Source: UBA6115 sp040776985 (GTDB lineage Bacteria; Bacillota; Clostridia; Christensenellales; Aristaeellaceae). Taken from it: a DNA stretch of 64,000 bases. The translations under genes and the position numbers were made by a program. The notes beneath the pieces were generated by a model. That model was not told where the DNA came from. It saw only the letters and a program-made list of their open reading frames with translations, and made no database searches. The stretch spans positions 434,001 to 498,000 of the forward strand of contig JAXGZL010000001.1 of the NCBI GenBank assembly GCA_040776985.1, read 5' to 3'. The stretch's first letter is position 1; every line of letters begins with the position of its first letter. Positions 7,963 to 17,025 of this stretch are shown here, piece after piece.

Positions 7963-8841
7963 TCACTTCATATCGCTCAGCTGGATGCCAAGCAGGATAT
8001 CCTCCTGGAAATAGGTATAAATCAGCAGCGCCGGCAGGATATACAGCGCCGCCCCCGCAAAGGCGATGCCCGGCTCGCTGGTGCTCATCTGGTTGAACAT
8101 CACCGACAGCGGCATCCGGGCCTGGTCGCCCCCCAGATAGATCAGGGGCTGCTCCACCATGTTCCAGGCGTCCGCAAAGGAAAGCGCGGCCGCCGCCCCC
8201 AGGATGGGCTTGGAAATGGGCAGCACCATGTGCAGGAAGCAGCGCCAGGTGCCGGCGCCGTCCATCATGGCGGCTTCAAACAGGTCCGCCGGGATGCCCA
8301 CCATGTACTGGCGCAGCAGGAAGATGTAAAAGGGGGAGAACACCAGGGGCAAAATCACCGCCCAGGGGGTCTCCATCAGGCCCAGGGTGCGCATGGTCAG
8401 AACGCTGGGGGCCATGGTCACCTGGAAGGGCAGCAGCATCAGCATCAGGATTACGAAAAACAGCGTATCCCGCCCGCGGAAATGGAAGCGGCTCATGGCA
8501 TAGGCGATCATGGGAATCACCAGCATCTGCCCCAGCAGCACCGACAGGGCATAGAAGACGGAGTTCATGAACAGCTGCAGGTAAACCGGCTTTTCAATCA
8601 GCAGGCTGTAATGCTGGCGGAGGGACACCATGGCCGGGGACAGAAGGATATCCATCCAGTGGTCAGCGGCGTAGTTGTTGCGGGTTTCCAGGTAGGCCTT
8701 CATCTCAGACATCGGGAAGAAGGAATACAGGAAGGTGAGCAGCAGGGGCAATATCAGCAGGACGCAGACCAGGCTTAACAGCAAAAAGCTGAGCTTGCGC
8801 CCCAGGCGCAGGGGGCGGCGCCGGACGGATTTAACGCTCAT
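7963..8841 (-). CDS. Carbohydrate-type ABC transporter permease (MalG-like)
   Basis: A binding-protein-dependent permease with six transmembrane segments. The cytoplasmic coupling loop is EAAMMDGAGTWRCFLHMVLPISKPILG, matching the EAA motif of the MalG branch. The open frame extends to 8892, but ATG at 8841 is preceded by AAGGGGG at the right distance and yields the usual short basic N-terminus (MSVKSVRRRPLRLGRK). It overlaps the MalF-like gene by 11 bases. Together with that permease it would form the membrane channel of a sugar or oligosaccharide importer. No ATPase is encoded nearby, so a shared MsmX-like ATPase is likely (inference). Confidence 0.88.
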   Translation of the reverse strand: MSVKSVRRRPLRLGRKLSFLLLSLVCVLLILPLLLTFLYSFFPMSEMKAYLETRNNYAADHWMDILLSPAMVSLRQHYSLLIEKPVYLQLFMNSVFYALSVLLGQMLVIPMIAYAMSRFHFRGRDTLFFVILMLMLLPFQVTMAPSVLTMRTLGLMETPWAVILPLVFSPFYIFLLRQYMVGIPADLFEAAMMDGAGTWRCFLHMVLPISKPILGAAAALSFADAWNMVEQPLIYLGGDQARMPLSVMFNQMSTSEPGIAFAGAALYILPALLIYTYFQEDILLGIQLSDMK

Positions 8842-9682
8842 GGCCACGCACCCCCTTGTTGATGTAAAGCATCGCAAACAGCGCCAGCACAATCACCGCG
8901 AAGCTGTAGGCGGCGGTGGTCACGTTCTGGTAGTCCAGCTTGGCGAACATGTTGTTCATGTAGTGCTGCAGGGTGTAGACCGCGTCGTTGGGATAGGCCC
9001 CGCCGATGAAGTACACCTCCTTGAAGATCTTGAAGGCGTTCACCCAGGCCAGCACAAAGACCAGGAAGGCGGTGGGCAGGATCAGGGGCAGGGTGATCCT
9101 GGTTTCCCGCTGGAAGGCATTGGCGCCTTCCAGCATGGCAAACTCATACAGCGCGTCCGGCACCGAGGACAGGGCGGCGGAGAAGATGACCACGGAAAAA
9201 CCGATGTTCTTCCAAATGTACAACAGCACCACCGGCACCCTGAGGGCCCCCGAATCCAGCCACATCACCCGCTCGCCCCCCAAGGCCACAATGCCCCGGT
9301 TGATGACCCCGCCATAGTCAAACAGGATCAGCCACACAATCAGCAGGGCGGAGGAGGGCACCAGATAGGGCATCAGCAGCACATTGCGGAAGCCCAGGGA
9401 TTTTTCCCGCAGGGAGCGCAGCATGACGGAGAGGATGAAGGCAAACAGGAAGATGAGGGGGGCGCAGATCAGGCTTAACACCAGGGAGTTTTTCAGCCCC
9501 AGCAGAAAGCCGGCGTTGCCCCACACCCGTTTGTAGTTCTCCAGGAACACAAAGCGGTTCATGATGGTGCCGTCGGTCATGCTGAAGTAGATGCCCCCCA
9601 GGAAGGGGACCACATAGAACACCATCAGCCCTAGAAGCCCTGGCAGAAGGAAGAGCCAGAGGCTTTTCTTCTTATAAAACAC
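8831..9682 (-). CDS. Sugar-type ABC transporter permease (MalF-like)
   Basis: 283 residues, six hydrophobic segments, and the EAA coupling loop as YEFAMLEGANAFQRETRITLPLILPT. The N-terminus MFYKKKSLWLFLLPGLLGLMVFYVVP is typical of the family. It starts with GTG nine bases after the solute-binding gene's stop codon. It is the partner of the MalG-like permease in an importer that presumably takes its substrate from the large binding protein encoded immediately upstream. Confidence 0.88.
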   Translation of the reverse strand: MFYKKKSLWLFLLPGLLGLMVFYVVPFLGGIYFSMTDGTIMNRFVFLENYKRVWGNAGFLLGLKNSLVLSLICAPLIFLFAFILSVMLRSLREKSLGFRNVLLMPYLVPSSALLIVWLILFDYGGVINRGIVALGGERVMWLDSGALRVPVVLLYIWKNIGFSVVIFSAALSSVPDALYEFAMLEGANAFQRETRITLPLILPTAFLVFVLAWVNAFKIFKEVYFIGGAYPNDAVYTLQHYMNNMFAKLDYQNVTTAAYSFAVIVLALFAMLYINKGVRGHER

Positions 9683-9691
9683 TTATGCTTC

Positions 9692-12022
9692 TTATTCCCT
9701 TTCCAGCTGCATCAGGCGCATCTTGCCCTCCGCCTCGTTGAGGAACTGGTCCAGGGGAATCTGCCCCTGGGTAAAGCGCAGCAGCAGCTTTTGCATGTCC
9801 GGGCCCTCAAACAGGGTTTCCACCCCGCCCCAGGTGATGATATAGCTGTTTTCAATCAGTTCCCGGTAGTACTGGATGGTCTTGGCGGAGACCTTCAGCC
9901 GCATGACTTCCTTCTGCTTTTCAAGGTCCTTGGTGACCATGTCATACTGGGACTGCAGCTCCGTCTTCTCAGCGCCTTCCGCCTTTTGAAGCGATTTTTC
10001 AAGCCCCTTCACATACTGGTTGATCATGTCCATCTGGGTTTCAAAATCCGGGTTGGGGATGTCCTCGTTCATGTCAGGGTTCATGGTGGCCTTGATCTCG
10101 TCCCCCAGGCCTGCCACATAGGCTTCCATATACCTGATGGCGCTTTCCAGGTTCTTTGATTTGGGGTTAAGCGCCATCACCGTCAGATTCAGCGCCGCCA
10201 CCGGGGCCTCCCCCTCTTTGGCGGACAGCATCATGGCATGCTCGTTGCCTATTTCAAAGGTTCTGCCGTCCTCAAAGCCCATGGTGGTGCCCTGGTCATC
10301 CGCCCGGTTCAGGGCATGGTGCAGCGAGGTCAAATCCAGGATGAAATGCTCGCTGATGGCAGCGGGGCGGTTGAAAATCTGGTTGATGGCCTCCAGAGAG
10401 CCCGGGCTCTCCCAATCCACCTTGGGGCTGATGTTCTGGGTTTTCACCTGCATGGCCCGGGTCAGCATCTCTTTGAGCAGCGGGTCGCTGAAGCGGATCG
10501 GCTCCCCCCGGACTGCCTGGCGGTCCGCGTAAAGGGTCAGGGCCAGCGCGGTCAGCTTCTTGTTGAAGTCCTCGGTGGCAAGCGGGGTGTAGTTGGACAT
10601 TTTGTCGGTCAGTTCATCGTTCCAATGCTGGATCAGGTTGCACAATCCGGCAAAGTCCTTGGGCGGCTCCAGCCCCGCCTCCTCAAGGATCTTGTCGTAG
10701 TAGGACATGATCTGCTTGCCCTCAACCCGCACGGGCACCAGGAACAGCTTGCCCTCTGACAGGGCCAGCTCCTGCATCTTGGGATACAGGCTCCTGGCGT
10801 ACTGCATCAGGGCCGCGCTGTCGCTCAGGTCCACGCAGTAGCCTTTTTTTACCAGGCTCTGCAGGTCGATGGACTGGGCATGCAGGAAAAAGATGTCAAT
10901 CCCGTCTTCCCCGGACACCAGCGCCTGCCCCAGCTGCTCCGCGGTGGAAAAGTGCTCCCGCTCCAGGAAGTTGACCGGGATGCCGTCCAGCTCCCTGATG
11001 GCCTTTTTGTGGTCATCCCCCATGTGGCTGCCATAGATGGTCAGCCGGCCCTTGGCCAGCTTGGACGGGTCGGTGCCCCGGACAAACAGCTGCTGGGACC
11101 GGGCCAGGAAAAGCTGGCCGGAGGGCAGCAGGGTGACCATGCCGGAAAAGCTGCCGCCGGAGTTGCTGGGCGTGATGTAGGCGCAGGGCTCCACCTTGTC
11201 CTCTGCCGCCCAGCGGTAGATGGTGTCCTTGCCCATCAGATAGACAAAGTCCCCCGCCGGGTCATAGACCAGGCCGGGAAAATCATGGATGCCGGCGATG
11301 CCGCTGCTGCCCAGGCGGCTCAGGCTGTCATCCGCCGGATTATAAACCACCAGGTCCATCTTCATTTCATGAAAGGAGGCATCCTCCTTGCTTTCCCCCG
11401 GCACCAGGGCCAGCAGCTTGCCGTCCTTGTAGGGGGTCATCTGCAGGACGCCCTGCGCCTGGTGCTGCTTTGGATCGCCGCCCTGCTTCAGGTCATAGCT
11501 CATCAGGCGCTTTCCCTCATCCTGCCGGGAGAAGTCCTCCGGCACCAGGTAAAGCCGTCCCTGATGGATCAGCGCCTGCCGGGGAGGTTCGGTGTATTCA
11601 TGCTCCTCGTTCCCAAAGCTGCTGGTGGACTTGATGTCCGCCAGGTTCAGGACAACCGCTTCCCCCAGGCTGAAGCCCTTGTCAGAAAGGGTCATGGGAA
11701 AGATCTTTCCCTGCTGCAGGTCCAGGGCATACAGGCTGTCGCCATCGGCCAGGATCGTGGCATTGACCGCCAGCCCGGCATTGGCCCAGGCCTCATCCCC
11801 AAAACTCAGGATGCTGCGCAGCTTGTCCTCCCCGGGCTTCCAGGCAAACAGCCCATTGCCGCCCAGGATCATCTCCCCCTTGTGCCAGGCGGCGGAAGAC
11901 ATCCAGGTCATCTCCGACACCTCCACATCCAGGCTGCTGGGCGTCTCCTGGGCCAGGGCCCCGGGAAGCAGCCCCATCAGCAGCGCCAGGGTCACCAGAA
12001 GGGCGATATATCTTTTCCTCAT
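9692..12022 (-). CDS. Large extracellular solute-binding protein with extra N-terminal propeller-like region
   Basis: 776 residues from ATG at 12022, chosen because AAAGGAG precedes it and a clean signal peptide follows (MRKRYIALLVTLALLMGLLPGALA). Residues about 25-330 form repeated beta-rich units (LVYDPAGDFVYLMG, MSYDLKQGG and similar) suggesting a beta-propeller. From about 330 (KGRLTIYGSH) the protein looks like a cluster 1-type extracellular solute-binding protein. A charged, coiled-coil-like insertion lies near 660-700. There is no lipobox cysteine, so it may be released or held by another protein. It heads the operon with two sugar permeases, an HlyD-like adaptor and a MacB-like permease. 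A broken paralogue lies at 12880-15063. Confidence 0.8.
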   Translation of the reverse strand: MRKRYIALLVTLALLMGLLPGALAQETPSSLDVEVSEMTWMSSAAWHKGEMILGGNGLFAWKPGEDKLRSILSFGDEAWANAGLAVNATILADGDSLYALDLQQGKIFPMTLSDKGFSLGEAVVLNLADIKSTSSFGNEEHEYTEPPRQALIHQGRLYLVPEDFSRQDEGKRLMSYDLKQGGDPKQHQAQGVLQMTPYKDGKLLALVPGESKEDASFHEMKMDLVVYNPADDSLSRLGSSGIAGIHDFPGLVYDPAGDFVYLMGKDTIYRWAAEDKVEPCAYITPSNSGGSFSGMVTLLPSGQLFLARSQQLFVRGTDPSKLAKGRLTIYGSHMGDDHKKAIRELDGIPVNFLEREHFSTAEQLGQALVSGEDGIDIFFLHAQSIDLQSLVKKGYCVDLSDSAALMQYARSLYPKMQELALSEGKLFLVPVRVEGKQIMSYYDKILEEAGLEPPKDFAGLCNLIQHWNDELTDKMSNYTPLATEDFNKKLTALALTLYADRQAVRGEPIRFSDPLLKEMLTRAMQVKTQNISPKVDWESPGSLEAINQIFNRPAAISEHFILDLTSLHHALNRADDQGTTMGFEDGRTFEIGNEHAMMLSAKEGEAPVAALNLTVMALNPKSKNLESAIRYMEAYVAGLGDEIKATMNPDMNEDIPNPDFETQMDMINQYVKGLEKSLQKAEGAEKTELQSQYDMVTKDLEKQKEVMRLKVSAKTIQYYRELIENSYIITWGGVETLFEGPDMQKLLLRFTQGQIPLDQFLNEAEGKMRLMQLERE

Positions 12023-12120
12023 GGTCAGAACTCCTTTCATCAACGGGTCTTGTAACAAATTCGTCATAACTTTATTCCTCTTCAGGCTTGGACGCAAGCC
12101 TTTCTTTCAGGACCGGACCC

Positions 12121-12153
12121 ATCATAGCACAAAGAAAATGAAGGATTTGTCAA
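12121..12153 (-). promoter_or_regulatory. Possible promoter of the binding-protein/ABC operon
   Basis: On the minus strand TTGACA (12153-12148) and an extended -10 TGCTATGAT (hexamer at 12126-12121) lie about 100 bases ahead of the ATG at 12022. The 21-base spacing is longer than ideal, so the -10 may work mainly through its extension. The rest of the 244-base gap shows nothing I recognise. Confidence 0.4.
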
Positions 12154-12266
12154 CTCTGGCTTACGCTTTGGCGCTGAACCTAACAGTTTCGTCACCTTGG
12201 CAAGCCAGGGGCCATCCCCTTCATTAGACGCCCGAACACAACGGAATGTTACAAGAAACATAATTT

Positions 12267-12880
12267 TTACTCAGAAAGGCTTTGGCAGTACTCCTCCAGG
12301 GTCCAGCCCCGCTGGTGAATCACCCGCGCTGCCTCCTCGCCCACATAGCGGAAATGCCAGGGCTCAAAGGCAAAGCCGGTGATGGCCTCCGCCCCTTCCG
12401 GATAGCGCAGGATAAAGCCATAGTCCCAGCAATTTTTAAGCAGCCACTGGTATTGCGGGGTGGTTTCAAATCCGCCGCCCTTGTCCCGGCGGGTGGTCAC
12501 GTCAAAGGCCAGGCCCGTCTGATGCTCGCTGGTGCCAGGGGCCGCTGCGTTTTCGTTCTTGCCGCCCCGGTACACCTCCTCCTGCTTTTCCCAGCTGCGG
12601 TAGCCGCTGGTGATGGTGAAGTTCCGGACCCCTTCCCTGCCCGCCTGCCTGAACATGCGGTTGGCCGCCTCAAAGGCCACGCGCTCCAGGTAAATATCGC
12701 TTCTTGCCAGCTTGAAATGCCGCTTCTGCGCGTACAGGTTCACCAGGTCCTAGCCCTGATAGTCCCTGGGCAGGGGGTTGCCGGCATTCACCAGCAAAAC
12801 AGGCGATTTAAGGCCAGGGCACAGGCACTGCCAAGGCAGAGGCACAGCGCCAGCATCAGCGCAAACAGCTTCTTTTTCAT
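12267..12880 (-). pseudogene. VanY-type D-Ala-D-Ala carboxypeptidase gene, frameshifted and with an in-frame TAG
   Basis: The ATG at 12880 opens a signal peptide (MKKKLFALMLALCLCLGSACALA) but that frame ends after 31 residues. In the next frame the expected mature start (KSPVLLVNAGNPLPRDYQG) continues, reaches TAG at 12752-12750, and then runs without interruption (DLVNLYAQKRH) to 12267. One missing A near 12810 would repair the frame. The catalytic domain downstream is complete: TSGYRS, SEHQTGLAFD and EPWHFRY supply the zinc-binding His, Asp and His. A GTG at 12743 could still start a 158-residue signal-less protein, without a good ribosome site. The first ATG overlaps the stop of the upstream binding-protein gene. 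Confidence 0.75.
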
Positions 12881-15063
12881 CACTGCATCCTCTCCCTGCG
12901 CATCAGGTCCAGCTGGCGCTGCGTTTCCTGCAGGAAGCGCCCTGGGTCAAGGGCCTTTGACAGCAGCATGTCAATGCCCCTGTACAGTTCAAAGCTGGTG
13001 ACGCTGTAGGAGCTGTCCGTAAAGCACAGGGAATGGGGCAGGAAGGTGATGTGGGGTGCCAGTTGATGATAGCTCGCGATGTCTTCCTCCGACACCTGCC
13101 AGGCATGCTGCCTGGCGTATTCCAGCCGGATTTGCTGCGCCGCAATGGCCGCTTCCATCGCCGGACGCTCCACCACATCGGTTTTTTCAAGGCTGTGGTT
13201 AAGTTCAGCGATCGTCTGGTTGATCTCCTCAATGTTTTTCAGGAATGCCGGGTCGGGGATGGGTTTATTCCAGCCCGGCTCCAGGTAAAAGCGCTGCAGG
13301 GGCTCCTGATGCCGGGCGCAGTGCCGGATAAAGGCCAGGGCGGTGTCCCGGTTGTTTGAGTAGGGGTTGACCAGGTAGACAGACAGCGTCCCCAGGGCAG
13401 CGGGCTGCAGGGAAAAAACGGGGGGCGCCACATAGCGGGGCTTGTAATCCTGGAAGAAACCGATGTGGCTGTCCGGCGACAGGGGCGTGTCCATCACAAA
13501 CAGCGGCGGGCGCCCCGCGTCATAGGCCTCCGGGGAGCTGCCCTCCATGTTGGCTTCAGGGAAAATCTCCTCCGGCAGCCTCAGCGCCCTCTCCAGGATG
13601 TCCTTTAAGACCGGGTTGTCAAAGGACAGCTGGTCAGCGGACTCATACTCGCCGATGTACTGTTTGAGAAGGCTGCTTATCAGCTGACGCCGGTCAAAGC
13701 CCGGCGGAAAAAGGGTGAAGGGGGCCTCTTCCGGGTTAAAGCCCCTGGCGGTTTCCTCCACAAAGCGCATCCAGCCCTCCATGCTGGCGCCTTGTGCCTG
13801 ATAGCCCATCCTGGCCAGGGCTTCCCCGTCCACCAGCCAGCTGTAGGCCGTCATGCTGCTGGGATAGGCGGCGATGGCCTCCCCATCCATCAGAATCTCC
13901 CTGATCTGCGGGTACATCAGGGCGATGTCCTCCTTCAGCCCCGCTATGCCGGACAGGTCCGCATAGTACTTTTTCTGCTTGATGGCCGAAAGGCCGCTTC
14001 CCGCATACAGGCGGATGATATCAATGCCGCTGTCCCGGGCCAGCAGGGTCTCCGCGATTTCCCTGGGATTCCAATAGGTGTCCCGGTCAAAGGACAGCCT
14101 CACATCCGGGTTTTCCTTCATAAAGCTCCGGATGATGGCGCTGTCCTGGCCCGCGTTGGCAAAGCGCAGGCTTTTGGCGGCCGCTTCCTGGGAAAGGCTG
14201 CTCTCAAAAAACACCTTCTGGTTGATGAACACATATTTTCCGGCCAGGAAAAAATGATAGTCCCTGCCCGGTTCCCGCTCAGGCAGCTCAGGCAGATAGA
14301 CGCCTTGCTCCACCAACTTCTGGTCAGCCACTTCAAAGATCCCCATGCCTGTCGCCACAAAGAGCCGGCCCTTATCCTTGTCATAGACTATGCCGGAAAT
14401 GGTGTACTGTGGGTCCGGGTCGTCAAACAAAACGGTCTCCGCCTGCTTGCCGGCGGCATCAATGACCACAATCCGGTAGGAGGCATCCATCTTCTGGACA
14501 AGGGCCGCCAATTTGCCCTCCTGAAAGGGAATCAGCATGACGGCATGATCCAGGGCCACCCTGCCGGATGCCCCGCTGGTCAGGTCAAAACAAAGCAGCT
14601 CGTATTCCGTGGGCAGGTCTTCCTTGGACACCAGCAAATAAAGGGCTTCCCCGGCGTCTGTCTGCACCAGGCTGGGCATCTTGAAGCGACGCCTTTCCAG
14701 GGGATCTGCCGCGACGTCAAATACGCTGTGCTCAAACTGCCTGACCAGTTCAGCCTTCCCCTGCGCGATCCTGAAAAGGCTGCCCTTTACGGTGTTGAGC
14801 ACATGCAGGGCCTCCCCGCCATTCACCAATATCAGCTCAGGCAGATCAGCCTCCGGGAAAAGCACTCCAGCCGCCTCCGCCAACTTGTCCCCGTCACAGG
14901 CATACAGGCGCCCGCCCAAAAAGAACAGCCGATCCCCCACCTGCGCCGCGCTGGTGTATTCGGTATCCGTCAGGATGCTTTTCTCCTACGCTGCCGCCGG
15001 CGCAGCCGGAAAAAGCATCATCAGGGTCAGCGCCAGGGCCATCATCCGGAACCATTGCTTCAT
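12880..15063 (-). pseudogene. Second large solute-binding protein, interrupted by an in-frame TAG after its signal peptide
   Basis: ATG at 15063, with an AAAGAGAG ribosome site, encodes MKQWFRMMALALTLMMLFPAAPAAA. Then a TAG (14988-14986) follows in the same frame, and the frame stays open for about 700 residues to 12880. The body repeats the plan of the intact paralogue at 9692-12022: beta-rich N-terminal region, then a solute-binding domain from about residue 300, ending in a similar Leu/Arg/Glu-rich tail. In the paralogue the residue right after the signal peptide is Gln before Glu (LAQE); here TAG precedes GAG, so CAG to TAG is the simplest history. GTG at 14940 could start a signal-less protein but has no good ribosome site. 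Confidence 0.75.
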
Positions 15064-15171
15064 GTTTACGCTCTCTTTCAGTCATCTTGCGGACACAAGG
15101 TCTTTGCCTATATAGACGGCAAAAAAGAGGGGGATGTTTCACTTTTAAAGTTTTTCCTGTCCGCCCGCGCA

Positions 15172-15201
15172 TTGTGGGAAATGCCTGGAGCGTGTTATAG
15201 T
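15172..15201 (+). promoter_or_regulatory. Probable promoter of obg
   Basis: TATAGT at 15196-15201 with TTGTGG at 15172-15177, spacing 18, about 25 bases ahead of the obg start codon. The -10 is good, the -35 weak. Confidence 0.45.
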
Positions 15202-15225
15202 AGGCGGGAACTGGAGGTTTTTTCG

Positions 15226-16488
15226 ATGGCATCTTTTGTGGACAGAGCGCCGATTTTACTCAAGGCCGGAAACGGGGGCAACGGCGCCGTCTCCTTTCAC
15301 CGGGAGAAATTCGTGCAAAACGGCGGCCCGGACGGCGGGGACGGCGGCAAGGGCGGGGACGTGGTGCTGGTGGCAGACCACAACCTGCACACCCTGCTGG
15401 ACTTCCGCTATCAGCGCAAGCACCAGGCGGAAAACGGGCTTCAGGGCTCCTCCCAGCGCCGGATTGGCAAATCAGGCCAGGACCTGATCATCAAGGTGCC
15501 GGTGGGCACCCTGGTGCGCCTGAAGGAAACAGGCGCCGTGGTGGCCGACATGTTTGAGCCGGGGCAGCAGCGCGTGCTGCTTCAGGGCGGCCGGGGCGGC
15601 TGGGGCAATGCCCGCTTTGCCACCCCCACCCGCCAGGCCCCCGGCTTTGCCAAGCCCGGCATCAAAACCCAGTGGCATGAGTTTCTGCTGGAGCTGCGCA
15701 CCATCGCCGACGTGGGCCTGGTGGGCTATCCCAACGCGGGGAAAAGCAGTCTTCTGGCCCGGATCACCGCCGCCCGGCCCAAAATCGCCGACTATCCCTT
15801 CACCACCCTGACCCCCAACCTGGGCATTGCCAGCCACAAGGGGGTGGATTTCGCCATCGCGGATATCCCGGGGCTGATTGAGGGCGCCAGCGAGGGCGTG
15901 GGCCTGGGCTTTGACTTTTTGCGCCATGTGGAGCGCACCCGCCTGCTGCTGCAGGTGGTGGACGCCTCAGGCCAGGAGGGCAGGAACCCGGCGGAGGACC
16001 TCCGTGTGATTGACCGGGAACTGTCCCGCTACGGCGAATTGGGGGCACGCGCCAGCATCGTGGTGGCCAACAAGAGCGACCTGCCGGATAGCGCAGCCCA
16101 CCTTGCGGCCATCCGGGAGGCAGCCGGGGAGCGCCCGGTCTTTCCCTTAAGCGCGGCCACAGGCGAGGGCATCCCGGCCATGCTGGATGCCCTGACCGAG
16201 CTGCTCGTCAAGCTGCCCCCGGCAGAGCCTGTCCAGGAGGAGCCCTTCCTGGAGGAGGAGCGCATCCGGGGCTGGGAGGTCAGCCAGGAGCAGGATGGCA
16301 GTTTTGTGGTCAGCGGGCACTCCATGGACAGCCTGCTGGACGCGGTCAACTTTGACGAGCTGGAAAGCCTGCGCTGGTTCCACCGGACGCTGAGAGCCAG
16401 TGGGGTCATTGACCGCCTCAGGGAGATGGGCGCCCAGGAGGGCGACACCGTGCGGATTGGCGAAATGGAGTTTGATTTTATTGACTGA
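15226..16488 (+). CDS. obg: GTPase Obg (CgtA)
   Basis: 420 residues from ATG at 15226 (CTGGAGG ribosome site, eight-base spacing). Order: glycine-rich Obg fold (about 1-158, with GGPDGGDGGKGGDVVLVAD), G domain with P-loop GYPNAGKSS, switch region TTLTPNLG, DIPG and the guanine-binding NKSD, and a C-terminal OCT domain from about 345. Obg is an essential GTPase for large-subunit ribosome maturation and stress signalling. The gene overlaps the next GNAT gene by eight bases, and yhbY, another ribosome-assembly gene, follows. Any upstream extension of this frame is only the reverse strand of the binding-protein gene and is not coding. Confidence 0.97.
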   Translation: MASFVDRAPILLKAGNGGNGAVSFHREKFVQNGGPDGGDGGKGGDVVLVADHNLHTLLDFRYQRKHQAENGLQGSSQRRIGKSGQDLIIKVPVGTLVRLKETGAVVADMFEPGQQRVLLQGGRGGWGNARFATPTRQAPGFAKPGIKTQWHEFLLELRTIADVGLVGYPNAGKSSLLARITAARPKIADYPFTTLTPNLGIASHKGVDFAIADIPGLIEGASEGVGLGFDFLRHVERTRLLLQVVDASGQEGRNPAEDLRVIDRELSRYGELGARASIVVANKSDLPDSAAHLAAIREAAGERPVFPLSAATGEGIPAMLDALTELLVKLPPAEPVQEEPFLEEERIRGWEVSQEQDGSFVVSGHSMDSLLDAVNFDELESLRWFHRTLRASGVIDRLREMGAQEGDTVRIGEMEFDFID

Positions 16489-17008
16489 TTTGGGTTTATA
16501 CCTTAAAAAACCCTCCCTGGCCTATGAGGAACAGATCCTGGCCTACCGGGAGGAAATGTGGGCTGCAGACAGCCACCTGCATGGGGTGGGCGGCCTGGAC
16601 GAGCTGACGGTGCCGGAGTGGCTGGCTCTGCTTGAAAAGAAATCCCGGCCGGAATCCTGCCCCGAGGGCCTGGTGCCCGACAGCAGTTATCTGTGCATCC
16701 GGCAGGCGGATGACCGCCTGGTGGGCATGATCAACATCCGCCATGAACTAAACGACTACCTGCTGAACTTCGGCGGCCACATCGGCTATGGCATCCGGCC
16801 GGGTGAGCGTGGCAAGGGCTATGCCCATGAGCAGCTGCGCCTGGGTTTGATTGAATGCTGTAAACTGAGCCTGAGCCCGGTGCTGCTCACCTGCCTGACG
16901 GACAATGAGCGCTCCCGCCGCACCATCCTTCATGCCGGCGGCGTCTACGAGGACACCCGGCAGCGGGAGGACGGCAGCCGCTTTGACCGCTTCTGGATTC
17001 ACCTATAA
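16481..17008 (+). CDS. GNAT family N-acetyltransferase
   Basis: 175 residues starting at TTG 16481, with GGAG ten bases upstream inside the end of obg. The sequence begins LTDLGLYLKKPSLAYEEQILAYREEM. The acetyl-CoA binding motif A is present as YGIRPGERGKGYAHEQLRLG, followed by NERSRRTILHAGGVYE. The family transfers acetyl groups to small molecules or protein N-termini; the target is unknown. Overlap with obg and 17-base spacing to yhbY place it in the same transcript. Confidence 0.88.
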   Translation: MTDLGLYLKKPSLAYEEQILAYREEMWAADSHLHGVGGLDELTVPEWLALLEKKSRPESCPEGLVPDSSYLCIRQADDRLVGMINIRHELNDYLLNFGGHIGYGIRPGERGKGYAHEQLRLGLIECCKLSLSPVLLTCLTDNERSRRTILHAGGVYEDTRQREDGSRFDRFWIHL

Positions 17009-17025
17009 ACAGAGAGGAAACACAC

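Noticed and set aside
12750..14988. Genome-wide reassignment of TAG to Gln
   Set aside because: TAG is the natural stop of the genes ending at 23751 (minus strand), 26475 and 56224; at 56224 it is followed at once by the next start codon.
13792..15225. Extension of obg upstream to give an 898-residue protein
   Set aside because: The added part is the reverse strand of the binding-protein gene; obg has its own ribosome site and standard start at 15226.
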